A stretch of 64,000 nt of DNA from Halochromatium glycolicum (GCF_016584085.1 NZ_NRSJ01000016.1:20552-84551); one strand, 5' to 3'. Counted from the stretch's first letter, positions 7,947 to 17,323 are shown. Numbers and translations are program-made. The notes: generated from the letters alone by a model not told the origin.

Positions 7947-9847
7947 GCGCGCGCGCGATCGCGACCTGGCTCAGCGGCCCGGTGCTGCGCGCCGCGCCCG
8001 AGGGCGCCTTCGTGCTGCGCGAGGCGGTGCTCGTCGGGGAGCAGCGCCTGTTGGGCGAGGTCATCCGGGTCGCGCGCGACGAGATCACGATCCAGGTCTA
8101 CGAAGACACCTCGGGGCTAAGGCTGGGTGAGGTGGTGCAGGGGACCGAACGGCTGCTCTCGGTGCGCCTGGGCCCCGGTATCCTCGGTGGGATCTTCGAC
8201 GGCCTGCTGCGGCCGATCGCGTTCGACCCGAATGATCCCGAGACCGCCTGGGTCCAGCCGGGACTGCATCAGCGGGCGCCGGGCCGATTCCATTTTCGGC
8301 CCTCGGTCGCGGTCGGCGACAGGCTCGCGCCCGGCGCCGTCCTCGGTGAGGTCGCACCGGAGGCTGAGCCAGGCCCCGAGCGAGACCTTGCCGAGCGGGG
8401 CCCTGCCGGGTCCGGCCCTGCCGACGAGGCAGAGGCCGCGCCCAGGCTGCGGCAACGGTGCCTCTTGCCGCCGGACGCCCAGCCCGGCGAGCTGATCGCA
8501 CTCGCCGCGGCCGGCGATGTCCTCGAGGATGCCCCGATCGGGCGGATGCGGGCCGCCGACGGCAGTGAGTATGCGATCAGGCTCGCGCATCCCTGGCCGG
8601 TGCGCCTGCCGCGCCCGGTCGCGAAGCGGCTGCCGGCCGACGAGCCGATGCTGACCGGTCAGCGCATCCTCGATTGCCTGTTCCCGATCGCCCGCGGCGG
8701 CACGGCGTCGATCCCGGGCGGCTTCGGCACCGGCAAGACGGTGCTGCTCGAGACCATCGCCAAGTGGTGCGATGCCGATGTGATCGTCTACGTCGGCTGC
8801 GGTGAGCGCGGCAACGAGCTGGCCGGGCTGCTGGCCGAGTTCTTGGAGCTGGAGGACCCGCGCAGCGGCCGGCCGTTGCTGGAGCGTACGGTGGTGATCG
8901 CCAACACCTCGAACATGCCGGTCGCGGCGCGCGAGGCGAGTATCTACACCGGCATCACGGTCGCCGAGTACTTCCGCGACCAGGGCCTGGACGTGGCGCT
9001 GATGGCGGACTCGACCAGCCGCTGGGCCGAGGCCTTGCGCGAGGTCTCCGGGCGGCTTGGTGAGCTCCCGGGCGAGGGCGGCTATCCGGCCTATCTGTCG
9101 AGCCGCCTGGCCGATTTCTATGAGCGGGCGGCGCGGGTCGAGACCCTGGCCGGCGCGCAGGGCTCGGTCAGCGTGATGGGGGCGGTGAGCCCGCCCTCGG
9201 GCGACTTCTCGGAGCCGGTGACCAACCACACCCGCCGCTATGTCGGCGGTCTTTGGGCGCTCGATGTGCGCCGGGCGCAGTCGCGCTTCTATCCGGCGAT
9301 CGATCCGCTGAGCTCCTACAGCAACAGCGTCCAGGACCTGGCCCGCTGGTGGCATCGCGAGGGCTGCACCCGCTGGGAGGCCTTGCGGCGGCGGTTCCTG
9401 ACCCTGTTGGAGGCGGAGGCGCGCCTCGAACGGATGGCCCGCATCATCGGCCGCGACGCGATGCCGGCGCCGCAGCGGGTCACGCTGCTCGCTGCGCAAC
9501 TGGTCAACGAGGCCTTCCTGCGCCAGTCCGCGTTCTCGGCGATCGACCGCTTCGCCTCACCGCAGCGCCAAGCGGTGATGATGCGTCTGATCGGGCGCTT
9601 CATCGAGGAGGCCGAGGGGCTCCTCGAGCGCGGTGTCGCGCCCGAGCACTTGGCGGGCGCGCCGGTGTTCCGCGCCTTGATCCGGATGGGCGAGGAGATC
9701 GGCGAGGGCGACTGGGAGCGCTTCTCGGCGCTGGATCGGGAACTGACGGCGACCGCGCATCGGCTCGTCGAGGAGGTCGAAGCCGTGCAGGCCGAGCAGA
9801 GCGAGCAGACCGAGGGGGATGCGAATGCCGGACAGGGCGCGGCCTGA
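7943..9847 (+). CDS. ntpA: V-type ATPase catalytic subunit A
   Basis: A 634-residue protein with the P-loop GGFGTGKT at residues 259-266, CGERGNEL shortly after, the Walker B region DVALMADSTSRWAEALREVSGRLGE and the PSGDFSEPVTNHTRR segment. These are the catalytic-subunit hallmarks. The non-homologous region typical of V-type A subunits is present (residues 110-190) and includes a low-complexity Glu/Ala/Pro/Gly stretch near 140-165. It hydrolyses or makes ATP at the A/B interface. The GTG/ATG overlaps on both sides of the upstream genes imply one transcript. Confidence 0.96.
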   Translation: MSARAIATWLSGPVLRAAPEGAFVLREAVLVGEQRLLGEVIRVARDEITIQVYEDTSGLRLGEVVQGTERLLSVRLGPGILGGIFDGLLRPIAFDPNDPETAWVQPGLHQRAPGRFHFRPSVAVGDRLAPGAVLGEVAPEAEPGPERDLAERGPAGSGPADEAEAAPRLRQRCLLPPDAQPGELIALAAAGDVLEDAPIGRMRAADGSEYAIRLAHPWPVRLPRPVAKRLPADEPMLTGQRILDCLFPIARGGTASIPGGFGTGKTVLLETIAKWCDADVIVYVGCGERGNELAGLLAEFLELEDPRSGRPLLERTVVIANTSNMPVAAREASIYTGITVAEYFRDQGLDVALMADSTSRWAEALREVSGRLGELPGEGGYPAYLSSRLADFYERAARVETLAGAQGSVSVMGAVSPPSGDFSEPVTNHTRRYVGGLWALDVRRAQSRFYPAIDPLSSYSNSVQDLARWWHREGCTRWEALRRRFLTLLEAEARLERMARIIGRDAMPAPQRVTLLAAQLVNEAFLRQSAFSAIDRFASPQRQAVMMRLIGRFIEEAEGLLERGVAPEHLAGAPVFRALIRMGEEIGEGDWERFSALDRELTATAHRLVEEVEAVQAEQSEQTEGDANAGQGAA

Positions 9848-9889
9848 GGTGGCGCGCGGGCGACGGCGCTGGGCGCAGGAGAAACGGCG

Positions 9890-11743
9890 ATGTATGCGCG
9901 GCTGAGCGGCGAGGATATCGCAACCCGGATCGACGGCCCGCTGCTGTTCCTGCAGCGCAGCGTCGATGTCGGGCTCAACGAGGCGGTCGAGGTCGAGGAT
10001 CGAACCGGGCGGGTGCGGCTCGGGCGCATCGCCGCGCTGGATCAGGACTCGGTGACCGTCGAGATGCTGGACGCGACCGCGGGCCTTGGCATTGCTGGCG
10101 CGCGGGTGCGCTTCTTCGGCGAGCCGCTGCGCTTCCATGTCGGGCCGGGCCTGCTCGGGCGCGTCTTCAACGGTGTCGGCCGGCCGCTCGACGGCGGGCC
10201 GCCGGTCGCGGCGCAGCAGGCGTTTCGGGTCGATGGCCTGCCGCTCAAGCCCTCCGCCCGGCAGGCCCCGAGCGAGTTCCTGGAGACCGGCGTCACGGTC
10301 ATCGATCTGATGAATTCGCTCGTACGCGGCCAGAAGCTGCCGCTATTCGCCGGCGGCGGCCTCCCGCATGACCGGATCGCTGTCGATATCGCCTGCAATG
10401 CGCGCCTGCCGGGCGCCCAGCGCGAGCGACGCGGCGCCGAGTATCGCGCATCGCAGGAGGGTGAACACGGGTCCGGGCAGGCGGGTAGACATCGGGCCCG
10501 CCATGGGGCCGGGCAGCGGCGAGGACATGGGGCGAGCAATGGCGTTGGGGAGGGGGCCGGCGCTGAGCAGGGGCCCGGCGCCGAGACCGGGTATCGAGCC
10601 GCACAGGGGGCGGCGCATGGCGCAGGGCACGGGACCGAACGGGGCGACGACGAGTTCGCGATCGTCTTCGCCGGCATCGGCATCCCGCACGGCAGCGCCG
10701 AGTTCTTCCGCAGCCGCCTGGAGCAGAGCGGGGCGCTGGCGCGCACGGTGCTGTTCCTGAATCTGGCCTCGGACCCGAGCGCTCAGCGCCTGCTGACGCC
10801 GCGCTTCGCGCTGACCGCCGCCGAATATCTGGCGTTCACGGAAGGCAAGCATGTGCTGGTGATCCTGACCGATCTCACCAACTACTGCGAGGCGTTGCGC
10901 GAGGTCTCGGCGAGCCGCGGCGAGGTGCCCAGCCGCAAGGGCTATCCCGGCTACATGTACTCGGACCTGGCGACCCTCTACGAGCGCGCCGGGCGCATCC
11001 GCGGGCGGCCGGGCTCGGTGACGCAGCTGCCGATCCTGACCATGCCCAACGACGATATCACGCACCCGATCCCGGACCTGACCGGCTACATCACCGAGGG
11101 TCAGCTGGTGCTCGATCGCGCTTTGCACCGCCGCGACCTCTATCCGCCGATCAAGGTCCTGCCGAGCCTGTCGCGGCTGATGAAGGACGGCACCGGCGCC
11201 GGCCTGACCGACCCCGATCATCCGGCCCTGGCCGCCCAGCTCTATGCCGCCTATGCCCAGGCGCAGCAGACCCGGATGCTCGCGAGCGTGGTCGGTGAGG
11301 ACGGGCTGACCGAGCAGGATCGGCGTTACCTCGCCTTCGGCGAGCGCTTCGAGACCGAGGTCGTCGCTCAGACCGGCCGCCGCACCCTGGCGCAGAGCAT
11401 GGAGGCCGGCTGGCGGGCGCTGCGCGGCCTGCCGCAGCATGCGCTGACCCGTCTCTCCAACCAGCAGATCGAGATCCATCTCGCGGTGGCTGACGCCGCA
11501 GATAACGCTGACACGTCCGATGATGCTGACACGTCCGATAATGCTGAGGCAGCGGCTGTCAATGCGGCCCAAGACGTCGATCAGGGCTCGGATGCGGACT
11601 CCGACGCGGGCACCGATGCGGATTCCAACGCCGGCTCGGATGCGACCTCTGGCGCGGGCTCGGATTTGGGCTCCAAAGTCGGTTCCGGTGTGGGCTTGGA
11701 GGCGGGCCCGAAACGAGGCGCGACGGCGAAGCCGTCCGCCTGA
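9890..11743 (+). CDS. ntpB: V-type ATPase regulatory subunit B with large insertions
   Basis: A 617-residue protein; the family is usually about 460. Recognisable B-subunit segments are TGVTVIDLMNSLVRGQKLPL, the non-catalytic loop LPLFAGGGLPHD, LTDLTNYCEALREVSASR, GYPGYMYSDLATLYERAGR and MPNDDITHPIPDLTGYITEGQ. Two extra stretches account for the length. One is a Gly/Ala/His/Arg-rich insert at about residues 178-252, just after the nucleotide-site loop. The other is a C-terminal tail of about 85 residues rich in Asp, Ser, Ala and Gly. Both are in frame and repeat-like, so they look like minisatellite expansion rather than damage. Confidence 0.94.
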   Translation: MYARLSGEDIATRIDGPLLFLQRSVDVGLNEAVEVEDRTGRVRLGRIAALDQDSVTVEMLDATAGLGIAGARVRFFGEPLRFHVGPGLLGRVFNGVGRPLDGGPPVAAQQAFRVDGLPLKPSARQAPSEFLETGVTVIDLMNSLVRGQKLPLFAGGGLPHDRIAVDIACNARLPGAQRERRGAEYRASQEGEHGSGQAGRHRARHGAGQRRGHGASNGVGEGAGAEQGPGAETGYRAAQGAAHGAGHGTERGDDEFAIVFAGIGIPHGSAEFFRSRLEQSGALARTVLFLNLASDPSAQRLLTPRFALTAAEYLAFTEGKHVLVILTDLTNYCEALREVSASRGEVPSRKGYPGYMYSDLATLYERAGRIRGRPGSVTQLPILTMPNDDITHPIPDLTGYITEGQLVLDRALHRRDLYPPIKVLPSLSRLMKDGTGAGLTDPDHPALAAQLYAAYAQAQQTRMLASVVGEDGLTEQDRRYLAFGERFETEVVAQTGRRTLAQSMEAGWRALRGLPQHALTRLSNQQIEIHLAVADAADNADTSDDADTSDNAEAAAVNAAQDVDQGSDADSDAGTDADSNAGSDATSGAGSDLGSKVGSGVGLEAGPKRGATAKPSA

Positions 11744-11747
11744 GGGC

Positions 11748-12560
11748 ATGGTCATGAACGATCGCGAGCTGGTGCCGACCCAGAGCGCCTTCTTGGAGCT
11801 GAAGGCCGAACGCGCCGGAATGCAGGAAGGCTATCGCTTCCTCGACGAGAAGCGGCTGATCCTCGCGGCCGAGATCCTGGCCAACCTCAAGACCTACGAA
11901 GCCCTGTTGCGGGACTGGCGGGCGCTCGAGCAGCGGGCGCGCGCGTCATTCCGCGCGGCGATCGGCCGCCACGGGCTGGAAGGCCTGACGGTCTATCCGC
12001 CACTCCAGGCCGATTGCCGGTTACATTGCGCGAGCCGCTCGGTGCTCGGCGTGCGGATCGAGGAGCCGCACGAGACGAAGAGGGAAGGGTCGAGCAGGGC
12101 GGAGCCAGAACCGAGCGGGCCAGAACTGAGCAGGCCAGAATCGAGCAGGCCAGAACCGAGCAGAGCAGGGTCGAATAAGGCAGGGCCGAATGGGGCGCAG
12201 CCCCAAACGGCTTTCGATGAGGCCGACGAAGAATCAGCGGAATCGATTGCGGCGGGCGATGCGCCGACCGGAAAAACCGATCCGGCCCCGGCCGTCTTCA
12301 GCAGTGTCTTCCAGAGCCCGGAGGCCGATGCCTGCCGAGCGGTCTTCGCCGAGCTGATGCCGATCGCGACCCGTCTCGCGGTCCTGACCGGGAACCTGGA
12401 GCGGCTGCGCGGCGAGTATCTGCGCACCGCCCGCCGCGCGCGAGCGCTCGAGAACCTGCTGCTGCCGGAGCTCGATGCGCAGCTAAGCCTGATCGAGAAT
12501 GCACTGGAAGAGCAGGAACGCGAGGAAGCGGTGCGCGTTCGCTGCATCGGTCGGCCTTAA
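11748..12560 (+). CDS. ntpD: V-type ATPase subunit D (central rotor shaft) with an insertion
   Basis: A 270-residue protein; the family is usually about 210. The N-terminal helix (LVPTQSAFLELKAERAGMQE, LDEKRLILAAEI) and the C-terminal helix (YLRTARRARALENLLLPELD) are the two halves of the antiparallel coiled coil that turns inside the A3B3 ring. Between them, at about residues 110-180, lies a Ser/Pro/Glu/Arg-rich insertion encoded by 15-bp repeats (12096-12185). The insert falls in the loop at the foot of the shaft. The start is the ATG at 11748; an ATG at 11754 is also in frame. This is the last gene of the operon. Confidence 0.9.
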   Translation: MVMNDRELVPTQSAFLELKAERAGMQEGYRFLDEKRLILAAEILANLKTYEALLRDWRALEQRARASFRAAIGRHGLEGLTVYPPLQADCRLHCASRSVLGVRIEEPHETKREGSSRAEPEPSGPELSRPESSRPEPSRAGSNKAGPNGAQPQTAFDEADEESAESIAAGDAPTGKTDPAPAVFSSVFQSPEADACRAVFAELMPIATRLAVLTGNLERLRGEYLRTARRARALENLLLPELDAQLSLIENALEEQEREEAVRVRCIGRP

Positions 12561-12609
12561 ACCTAGTGCAAGACAGTGGAAATCCCGAGACCGATTGTTG
12601 CTGCCCGCA

Positions 12610-12684
12610 CTGGTCATGAGGTAGGAGCCCGCTGGTCGTGAGGTAGGTGCCTGCTGGTCGTGAGGTAGGAGCCCGCTTGCGGGC
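12610..12684. repeat. three 22-bp tandem repeats ending in a REP-like hairpin
   Basis: A 22-bp unit beginning CTGGTCRTGAGGTAGG is repeated three times (12610, 12632, 12654) with three base changes. The last unit runs into GCCCGC-TT-GCGGGC, a perfect 6-bp hairpin at 12671-12684. The text GGAGCCCGCTTGCGGGCGA resembles the REP elements mobilised by RAYT transposases. The repeats follow each other without spacers, so this is not CRISPR. Confidence 0.7.
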
Positions 12685-12744
12685 GATCTTCGCCGCTGCG
12701 CGCGCGGCGTGGTCGCCTGCAAGCGCCCACAGCGCTGCGAGCTG

Positions 12745-12869
12745 AGGCGATTTCTGTCAAAGCTTATACCGCCTTGCTGGTCTTTTCGCTCGCCTTCTTC
12801 GTCGCGCCGCCGGTCACATAGCCCGGCTATGCTCCCGGCGACGCTCCTCGAAGGCAAACGAAAATCCTG
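12745..12869. repeat. dispersed 159-bp element, truncated copy
   Basis: This copy shares its first 125 bases with the copies at 40535 and 44453, with few changes. It begins with the end motif AGGCGATT and carries the internal palindrome CATAGC-CCG-GCTATG. The last 34 bases, including the AATCGCCT end, are missing. The sequence switches at 12868 into the second repeat family. Small open frames inside it are by-products of the repeat, not genes. Confidence 0.85.
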
Positions 12870-12971
12870 TGACCGCTTCGCAAAGCATGCAGGCCTTTGC
12901 AGCGATTGCGACTCTGGCGCTCACCGAAACGCGCCTACAGGTGACGGCAGCCCGACTGCGGTTTCTTGGTT
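12867..12971. repeat. partial copy of the second (236-bp) MITE family
   Basis: TGACCGCTT, GCATGC, CCTTTGCA and CTCTGG/GCGCT blocks line up with the left part of the element at 49611-49846, and GACTGCGGTTTCTTGG at the right matches its right inverted end. It ends only about 15 bases before the pglW start codon, so the BREX operon leader is made almost entirely of repeat DNA. Confidence 0.6.
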
Positions 12972-12985
12972 GAACAATCGAACCG

Positions 12986-15900
12986 ATGGACAAGCTCTGG
13001 AAGCAGATCACCCCCTCCGACTACGCCTGGGAACACGAGGCCCTGGACTTCCTGCGGCACAAGCTGCCGGACCATGAGCCCTACCGGGTCTGGGCCAACT
13101 TCGAGTTCATCGCCCAGGACGGCTCGATCAACGAGGTCGACGCCCTGGTCGTGACCCCCAAGGGCGTCCACCTGGTCGAGATCAAGTCCCATCCCGGCGC
13201 GATCAGCGGCGATGCCGGCAGCTGGGTCTGGAGCTTCGAAGGCCGCCGCCGCGTCTTCGACAACCCGCGCCTGCTCGCCGAGCGCAAGGCGAAGAAGCTG
13301 GCGTCGCTGCTCAGGAGCCAACGCGCGGCCCTGGCCAAGCGCGGTCAGGCGCGCATCCCGTTCATCACCGCGCTGGTGTTCCTGTCCGCGCCCGAGGTCG
13401 TCAACCGGCTCCAAGGGCCGGCCCGGCTGCAGGTCTGTACGCGCAAGAACCTGATCGACACCCTGACCCGGCTCGCTGGCAACGGCCGCGACCGGACCGT
13501 CGATCGCCCCACCTCCAAGCTCGTCGCCCGCGCGCTCGAGGAGGCCGGCATCAAGGAATCGCTGCGGGCGCGGCGGGTCGGGCTCTACGAGCTCGGCGAG
13601 CTGCTCGACGAGGCCGACCACTTCCAGGATTGGCTCGCGACCCATTCGGAGACCGGGCTGCAGCGCCGCATCCGCATCTATCTGACCCGCGGCAAGCCCG
13701 AGGCCGAGGCGCAGACCCTGCACAAGGCGGCGCGACTGGAGTTCCGGCTGCTCGAGGGACTGGAGCATCCCGGCATCCTGCGCGCCCGCGAGTACCAACA
13801 GCACGACCAGGGGCCGGCCCTCGTCTACGAGCACGACCCGGCCGCCGAGCGGCTCGATCATCATCTGCTTGGACTCGGGCTCGGACTCGACCGCGAGCGG
13901 CGGCTGGAGCCCCTCGCGGCCCTGACCCTGATGCGCCGTCTCGCCGAGGCGGTGCAGTACGCCCACGCCCACCGGCTCTACCATCGCGCGCTGAGCCCGC
14001 AAAGCGTCTATGTCCGGCCCGAGCCCGACGGCAGTCTGAGCGCGAAGATCGGCAACTGGGCCACCGCACAGCGCGCGGCCGAGCGCGAGCGCGTCCAGCA
14101 GACGGCGCTCAGCCACCTGAGCCAGGTGCTCCAGGAAGAGGCGGGCCCCTATCTCGCGCTCGAGGCCCATTCATCGATGGCCGCGGCCAGCGCCGACACC
14201 GATGGCATCTATCTGGACGTCTTCTCGCTCGGCGCCATCGCCTATCTCTTGTTTACCGGCAAGCCGCCGGCCGGCAACGACCTGGAGCTCCAGGACAAGC
14301 TCAGCCGCGGCGCCGGACTGCAGGTCACCGATGTGCTCAACGGTGCCTCCCGACCGCTGCAGGACCTGGTCCAGTACGCCACCCATCCGGACCTCGGTGC
14401 CCGCATCGGCTCCGCCGCCGAATTCCTGGAGTTCCTCGACAAGGTCGAGGACGAGCTGACCCGGCCCGACAGCGAGCGGCGCGCGGACCCGGCCGGTGCT
14501 GGCCCCGGCGACACCTTCCCCGGCGGCATCGCGGTCAAGCGGCGTCTCGGCCGCGGTGCGAGCGCGGTCACCTTCGTGGTCACCCACCAGGGCGAGCAGC
14601 GCGTGCTCAAGCTCGCCGCCGATCCGGCGCACAACCCGAGCCTGCGCCAGGAGGGCGAGACCCTCGCCAAGCTCCGGCACCAGGCCGTGATCCCGCTGCA
14701 CCAGTGCTGCGAGCTGCTCGGCCATCAGGCGTTGATCATCGACCACGCGGCCGAAGGCTCGCTGGAGCGCCGCCTGCGCCATGAGGGCGCCTTTCAGCTC
14801 GAGCTCCTGCAACGCCTCGGCGATGACCTGTTGGGCGCCCTCTGCCATCTCGAAGAGCGCGGCATCGCCCACCGCGACATCAAGCCCGGCAACCTCGGCC
14901 TGACCATGCAGGGCAATCGCCTGCACCTGGTGCTGTTCGACTTCTCGCTGTCCCAGGTCGGCGCCGACAACATCACCGCCGGCACCGCCGCCTACCTCGA
15001 CCCCTTCATCCGCGATCCGGGCCGCCGGCGCTGGGATGACTACGCCGAGCGCTTCGCCGCCGCGCTGACCCTCTACGAGATGGCCACCGGCACGCTGCCG
15101 GCCTGGGCCGCGCAGGAGGGCATGCCGCCGCTCATCGACGGCGCGCTCGAGATCGATCCGGTTGTCTTCGATCCCGGCATCCGCGACGCCATGGCCGCGT
15201 TCTTCGCCAAGGCCCTGGCCCGGGATGTCAAGCACCGCTTCGGCAACGCCGAGGACATGCGCCTTGCCTGGAACCGGGTCTTCGTGCCCGCACAGTCGCA
15301 GACGAGCCGGCATCCCACGGCCGGGGAGATGCAGCCGTCTGCGCCCGAATGCCCGGTCGCCGAGGCGCAGCCCGACACCCAGATCGGCCTGCTGCCGCTG
15401 TCGACGCCGGCGCTGGACACGCTGAGCCGGCTCAATGTCAACAGCGTGCGCGAATTGCTCGCATTGCCCCGCAACGAGCTGGTGCGCATGACCGGCGTCG
15501 GCACCCAGACCCGCCGCGAGCTCTCGCAGCTGATCGCCCAGCTGCGCGACCGGCTCGGGCAGGGGCCCGCTGCGCCGCCGGCGGCGCCCGCCGAGGGCGA
15601 TGGCGTCGACGCCGGCGCCGGCGGCCATCCGGCCAGCATCGATCAGCTCGTCAGGATGATCCTGCCTCAGTGGGCAAGTCAGCCGGGGTCAAATCAGCCG
15701 ATGGCGGGTCAGCCGGGCCGGGCGGGCGATGTCGAGCGCCGCCGCTTCCTCGCCGCCTACCTGGGCCGGCTCGACAGCGAGCACCAGGGACCGGACCAGG
15801 ACCTGCACTGGCCGACGCCGGTGACCCTCGCTGCCGCGCTCGGGCTCGACGCCGAGCGCGCCCGCGCGCTGCAATCCCGCGCCGTCGCCCTCTGGGCCAA

Positions 15901-17323
15901 GAACAAATCGATCACCGCGCTGCGCCATGAGCTCGCCGCGCTGCTCGACGAGCACGGCGGCGTCATGACCGCGCTCGAGCTGGCCGAAGCGGTGCTGCTG
16001 CGCCGCGGCTCGGTGCAGGGGTCGCCGCTGCGCGAGCGCTGGGCGCGGGCGGTGGTGCGCGCCGCGGTCGAGACCGAGCTGGCGCGCGCCGAGCCGCGCT
16101 GGATCATCCGCCGGGCCGGCCGCCGCATCCTGGTGGCCGACAACAGCGACCTGCGCGGTGAGGAGCGGGCCGACTATGCGCAGGCCCTCGGCGAGCTGGC
16201 CGACCAGTGCGCCGAGCCGGCGGCGGGTGGCGCGCCGCTGCTGTCCCCAGTGCGGACCCTGGAGATGATCCGCGCGGTGCCGGCCCCGCTCGCTGATGCG
16301 CGCGCCCTGGCCCGGTTCAGCAACCACCGGCTGCTGCGCCTCGCCGCGGCCGCCTCCCAACAGGCCGCGTTGTCCAGCCGCGCCGAGCTGTACCCGCGCG
16401 GCCTCGGCGCCGAGCGCGCCATCGAGCTGGCCCAGGGGGCGCTGCTCGGCGCCCGCGCCCTGAGCGTCGCCGAGGTGCACAATCGCGTCCACGGGCGCTA
16501 CCCGGAGGCGCAGCCGCTGCCTGGTCGGCCGCAGCTCGACGCACTGATGCGCGGGCTCGATCTCGGGTTCGAGTGGAACAGCGGCTTCACCTTGCCCGAC
16601 GGCAGCCGCGGCGCCTACTGCCTGCCGCGCGCCGGCCTCACCGCTGCCAGCAGCCTGTACGATTCGAGCCGCTTCGGCAGCGGACTGCCCGCCGCATCCG
16701 CCGGGCTGGAATCCGCCGCTGGGGACGCGGCGCTCGCCGCCGAGCAGCGCCAGCAGGCCTTCGACGACCGGGTGCGCACCGCCCTCGACGAGCACCGCTT
16801 CCTGGCGCTGAGTGTGCGCCCCGCCGACGCCCAGCGCGCGGCGCAACGGCTGCAGGCGCGCTTCGGCCTCGTCGCCATCAGCTTCGACGCGCTGCTCCTG
16901 CGCCAGCTGCGCCGGCTCTGCGACGGCATGGCCCGGCCGCCGGACTGGCAGGTCGTGCTCCGGGCCGATGCGGCCGCACCCGGCAGCATCGACTGGTCCC
17001 GCCTGCAGGGATTGGTGCAGCGCGTGCTGCCGGAGCTGACCGCCGCGCTCCTCGGCCCTGACGGCGCAGCCGGCGCGCCGGTGCTGCTCACCGACACCGG
17101 CCTCATCGGCCGCTACGGCCTGGTCGACAGCTGGCTCGCCGAGCTGCGCCGGCGCCTCGCCGAGGGCGAGGTCGGCCACGCGCTGCTGCTCTTGATCGCG
17201 AGCGACGGCACCGGCCCCGGCGCCCGCATCGAGGGCGTCAGCGTGCCGGACGGCCCCGGCCGCCGCGAGCACGCGGCCATCCCGAGCCAATGGCTGCAGG
17301 CGGCCGCCGATGGGCGCCGGTAG
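12986..17323 (+). CDS. pglW: BREX type 2 serine/threonine kinase PglW
   Basis: A 1445-residue multidomain protein. Residues 25-140 are a NERD nuclease-related domain (WANFEFIAQDGSINEVDALV, HLVEIKSHPG). A first kinase-like fold at about 230-490 has HRA (333-335) in place of HRD and looks catalytically dead. A second kinase at about 510-770 has a GRGASAVTF glycine loop, HRDIKPGN (HRD at 629-631) and DFS in place of DFG. A helix-hairpin-helix near 815-850 (LPRNELVRMTGVGTQTRREL) and a long C-terminal region follow. PglW is the defining kinase of type 2 BREX, which blocks phage replication together with PglX, PglY and PglZ. The 3' 150 bases are duplicated at 19426. Confidence 0.93.
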   Translation: MDKLWKQITPSDYAWEHEALDFLRHKLPDHEPYRVWANFEFIAQDGSINEVDALVVTPKGVHLVEIKSHPGAISGDAGSWVWSFEGRRRVFDNPRLLAERKAKKLASLLRSQRAALAKRGQARIPFITALVFLSAPEVVNRLQGPARLQVCTRKNLIDTLTRLAGNGRDRTVDRPTSKLVARALEEAGIKESLRARRVGLYELGELLDEADHFQDWLATHSETGLQRRIRIYLTRGKPEAEAQTLHKAARLEFRLLEGLEHPGILRAREYQQHDQGPALVYEHDPAAERLDHHLLGLGLGLDRERRLEPLAALTLMRRLAEAVQYAHAHRLYHRALSPQSVYVRPEPDGSLSAKIGNWATAQRAAERERVQQTALSHLSQVLQEEAGPYLALEAHSSMAAASADTDGIYLDVFSLGAIAYLLFTGKPPAGNDLELQDKLSRGAGLQVTDVLNGASRPLQDLVQYATHPDLGARIGSAAEFLEFLDKVEDELTRPDSERRADPAGAGPGDTFPGGIAVKRRLGRGASAVTFVVTHQGEQRVLKLAADPAHNPSLRQEGETLAKLRHQAVIPLHQCCELLGHQALIIDHAAEGSLERRLRHEGAFQLELLQRLGDDLLGALCHLEERGIAHRDIKPGNLGLTMQGNRLHLVLFDFSLSQVGADNITAGTAAYLDPFIRDPGRRRWDDYAERFAAALTLYEMATGTLPAWAAQEGMPPLIDGALEIDPVVFDPGIRDAMAAFFAKALARDVKHRFGNAEDMRLAWNRVFVPAQSQTSRHPTAGEMQPSAPECPVAEAQPDTQIGLLPLSTPALDTLSRLNVNSVRELLALPRNELVRMTGVGTQTRRELSQLIAQLRDRLGQGPAAPPAAPAEGDGVDAGAGGHPASIDQLVRMILPQWASQPGSNQPMAGQPGRAGDVERRRFLAAYLGRLDSEHQGPDQDLHWPTPVTLAAALGLDAERARALQSRAVALWAKNKSITALRHELAALLDEHGGVMTALELAEAVLLRRGSVQGSPLRERWARAVVRAAVETELARAEPRWIIRRAGRRILVADNSDLRGEERADYAQALGELADQCAEPAAGGAPLLSPVRTLEMIRAVPAPLADARALARFSNHRLLRLAAAASQQAALSSRAELYPRGLGAERAIELAQGALLGARALSVAEVHNRVHGRYPEAQPLPGRPQLDALMRGLDLGFEWNSGFTLPDGSRGAYCLPRAGLTAASSLYDSSRFGSGLPAASAGLESAAGDAALAAEQRQQAFDDRVRTALDEHRFLALSVRPADAQRAAQRLQARFGLVAISFDALLLRQLRRLCDGMARPPDWQVVLRADAAAPGSIDWSRLQGLVQRVLPELTAALLGPDGAAGAPVLLTDTGLIGRYGLVDSWLAELRRRLAEGEVGHALLLLIASDGTGPGARIEGVSVPDGPGRREHAAIPSQWLQAAADGRR
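17152..17303. repeat. 152-bp direct repeat, copy 1 (3' end of pglW)
   Basis: These bases are repeated at 19426-19577 with four differences that I can count, all in the last 30 bases. The two copies bracket the ATPase/TOPRIM gene pair. The left edge is sharp at GCGCCTCGCC, and the right edge is at GCAGGCGG. Confidence 0.93.

Noticed and set aside
3578..12560. F-type or sodium N-ATPase
   Set aside because: Subunits A, B, D, F and I are of V/A type, A has the V-type non-homologous region, and there are no delta, epsilon or gamma F-type genes.
12610..12684. CRISPR-like short repeats
   Set aside because: The 22-bp units are tandem with no unique spacers, and the last one runs into a REP-type hairpin.
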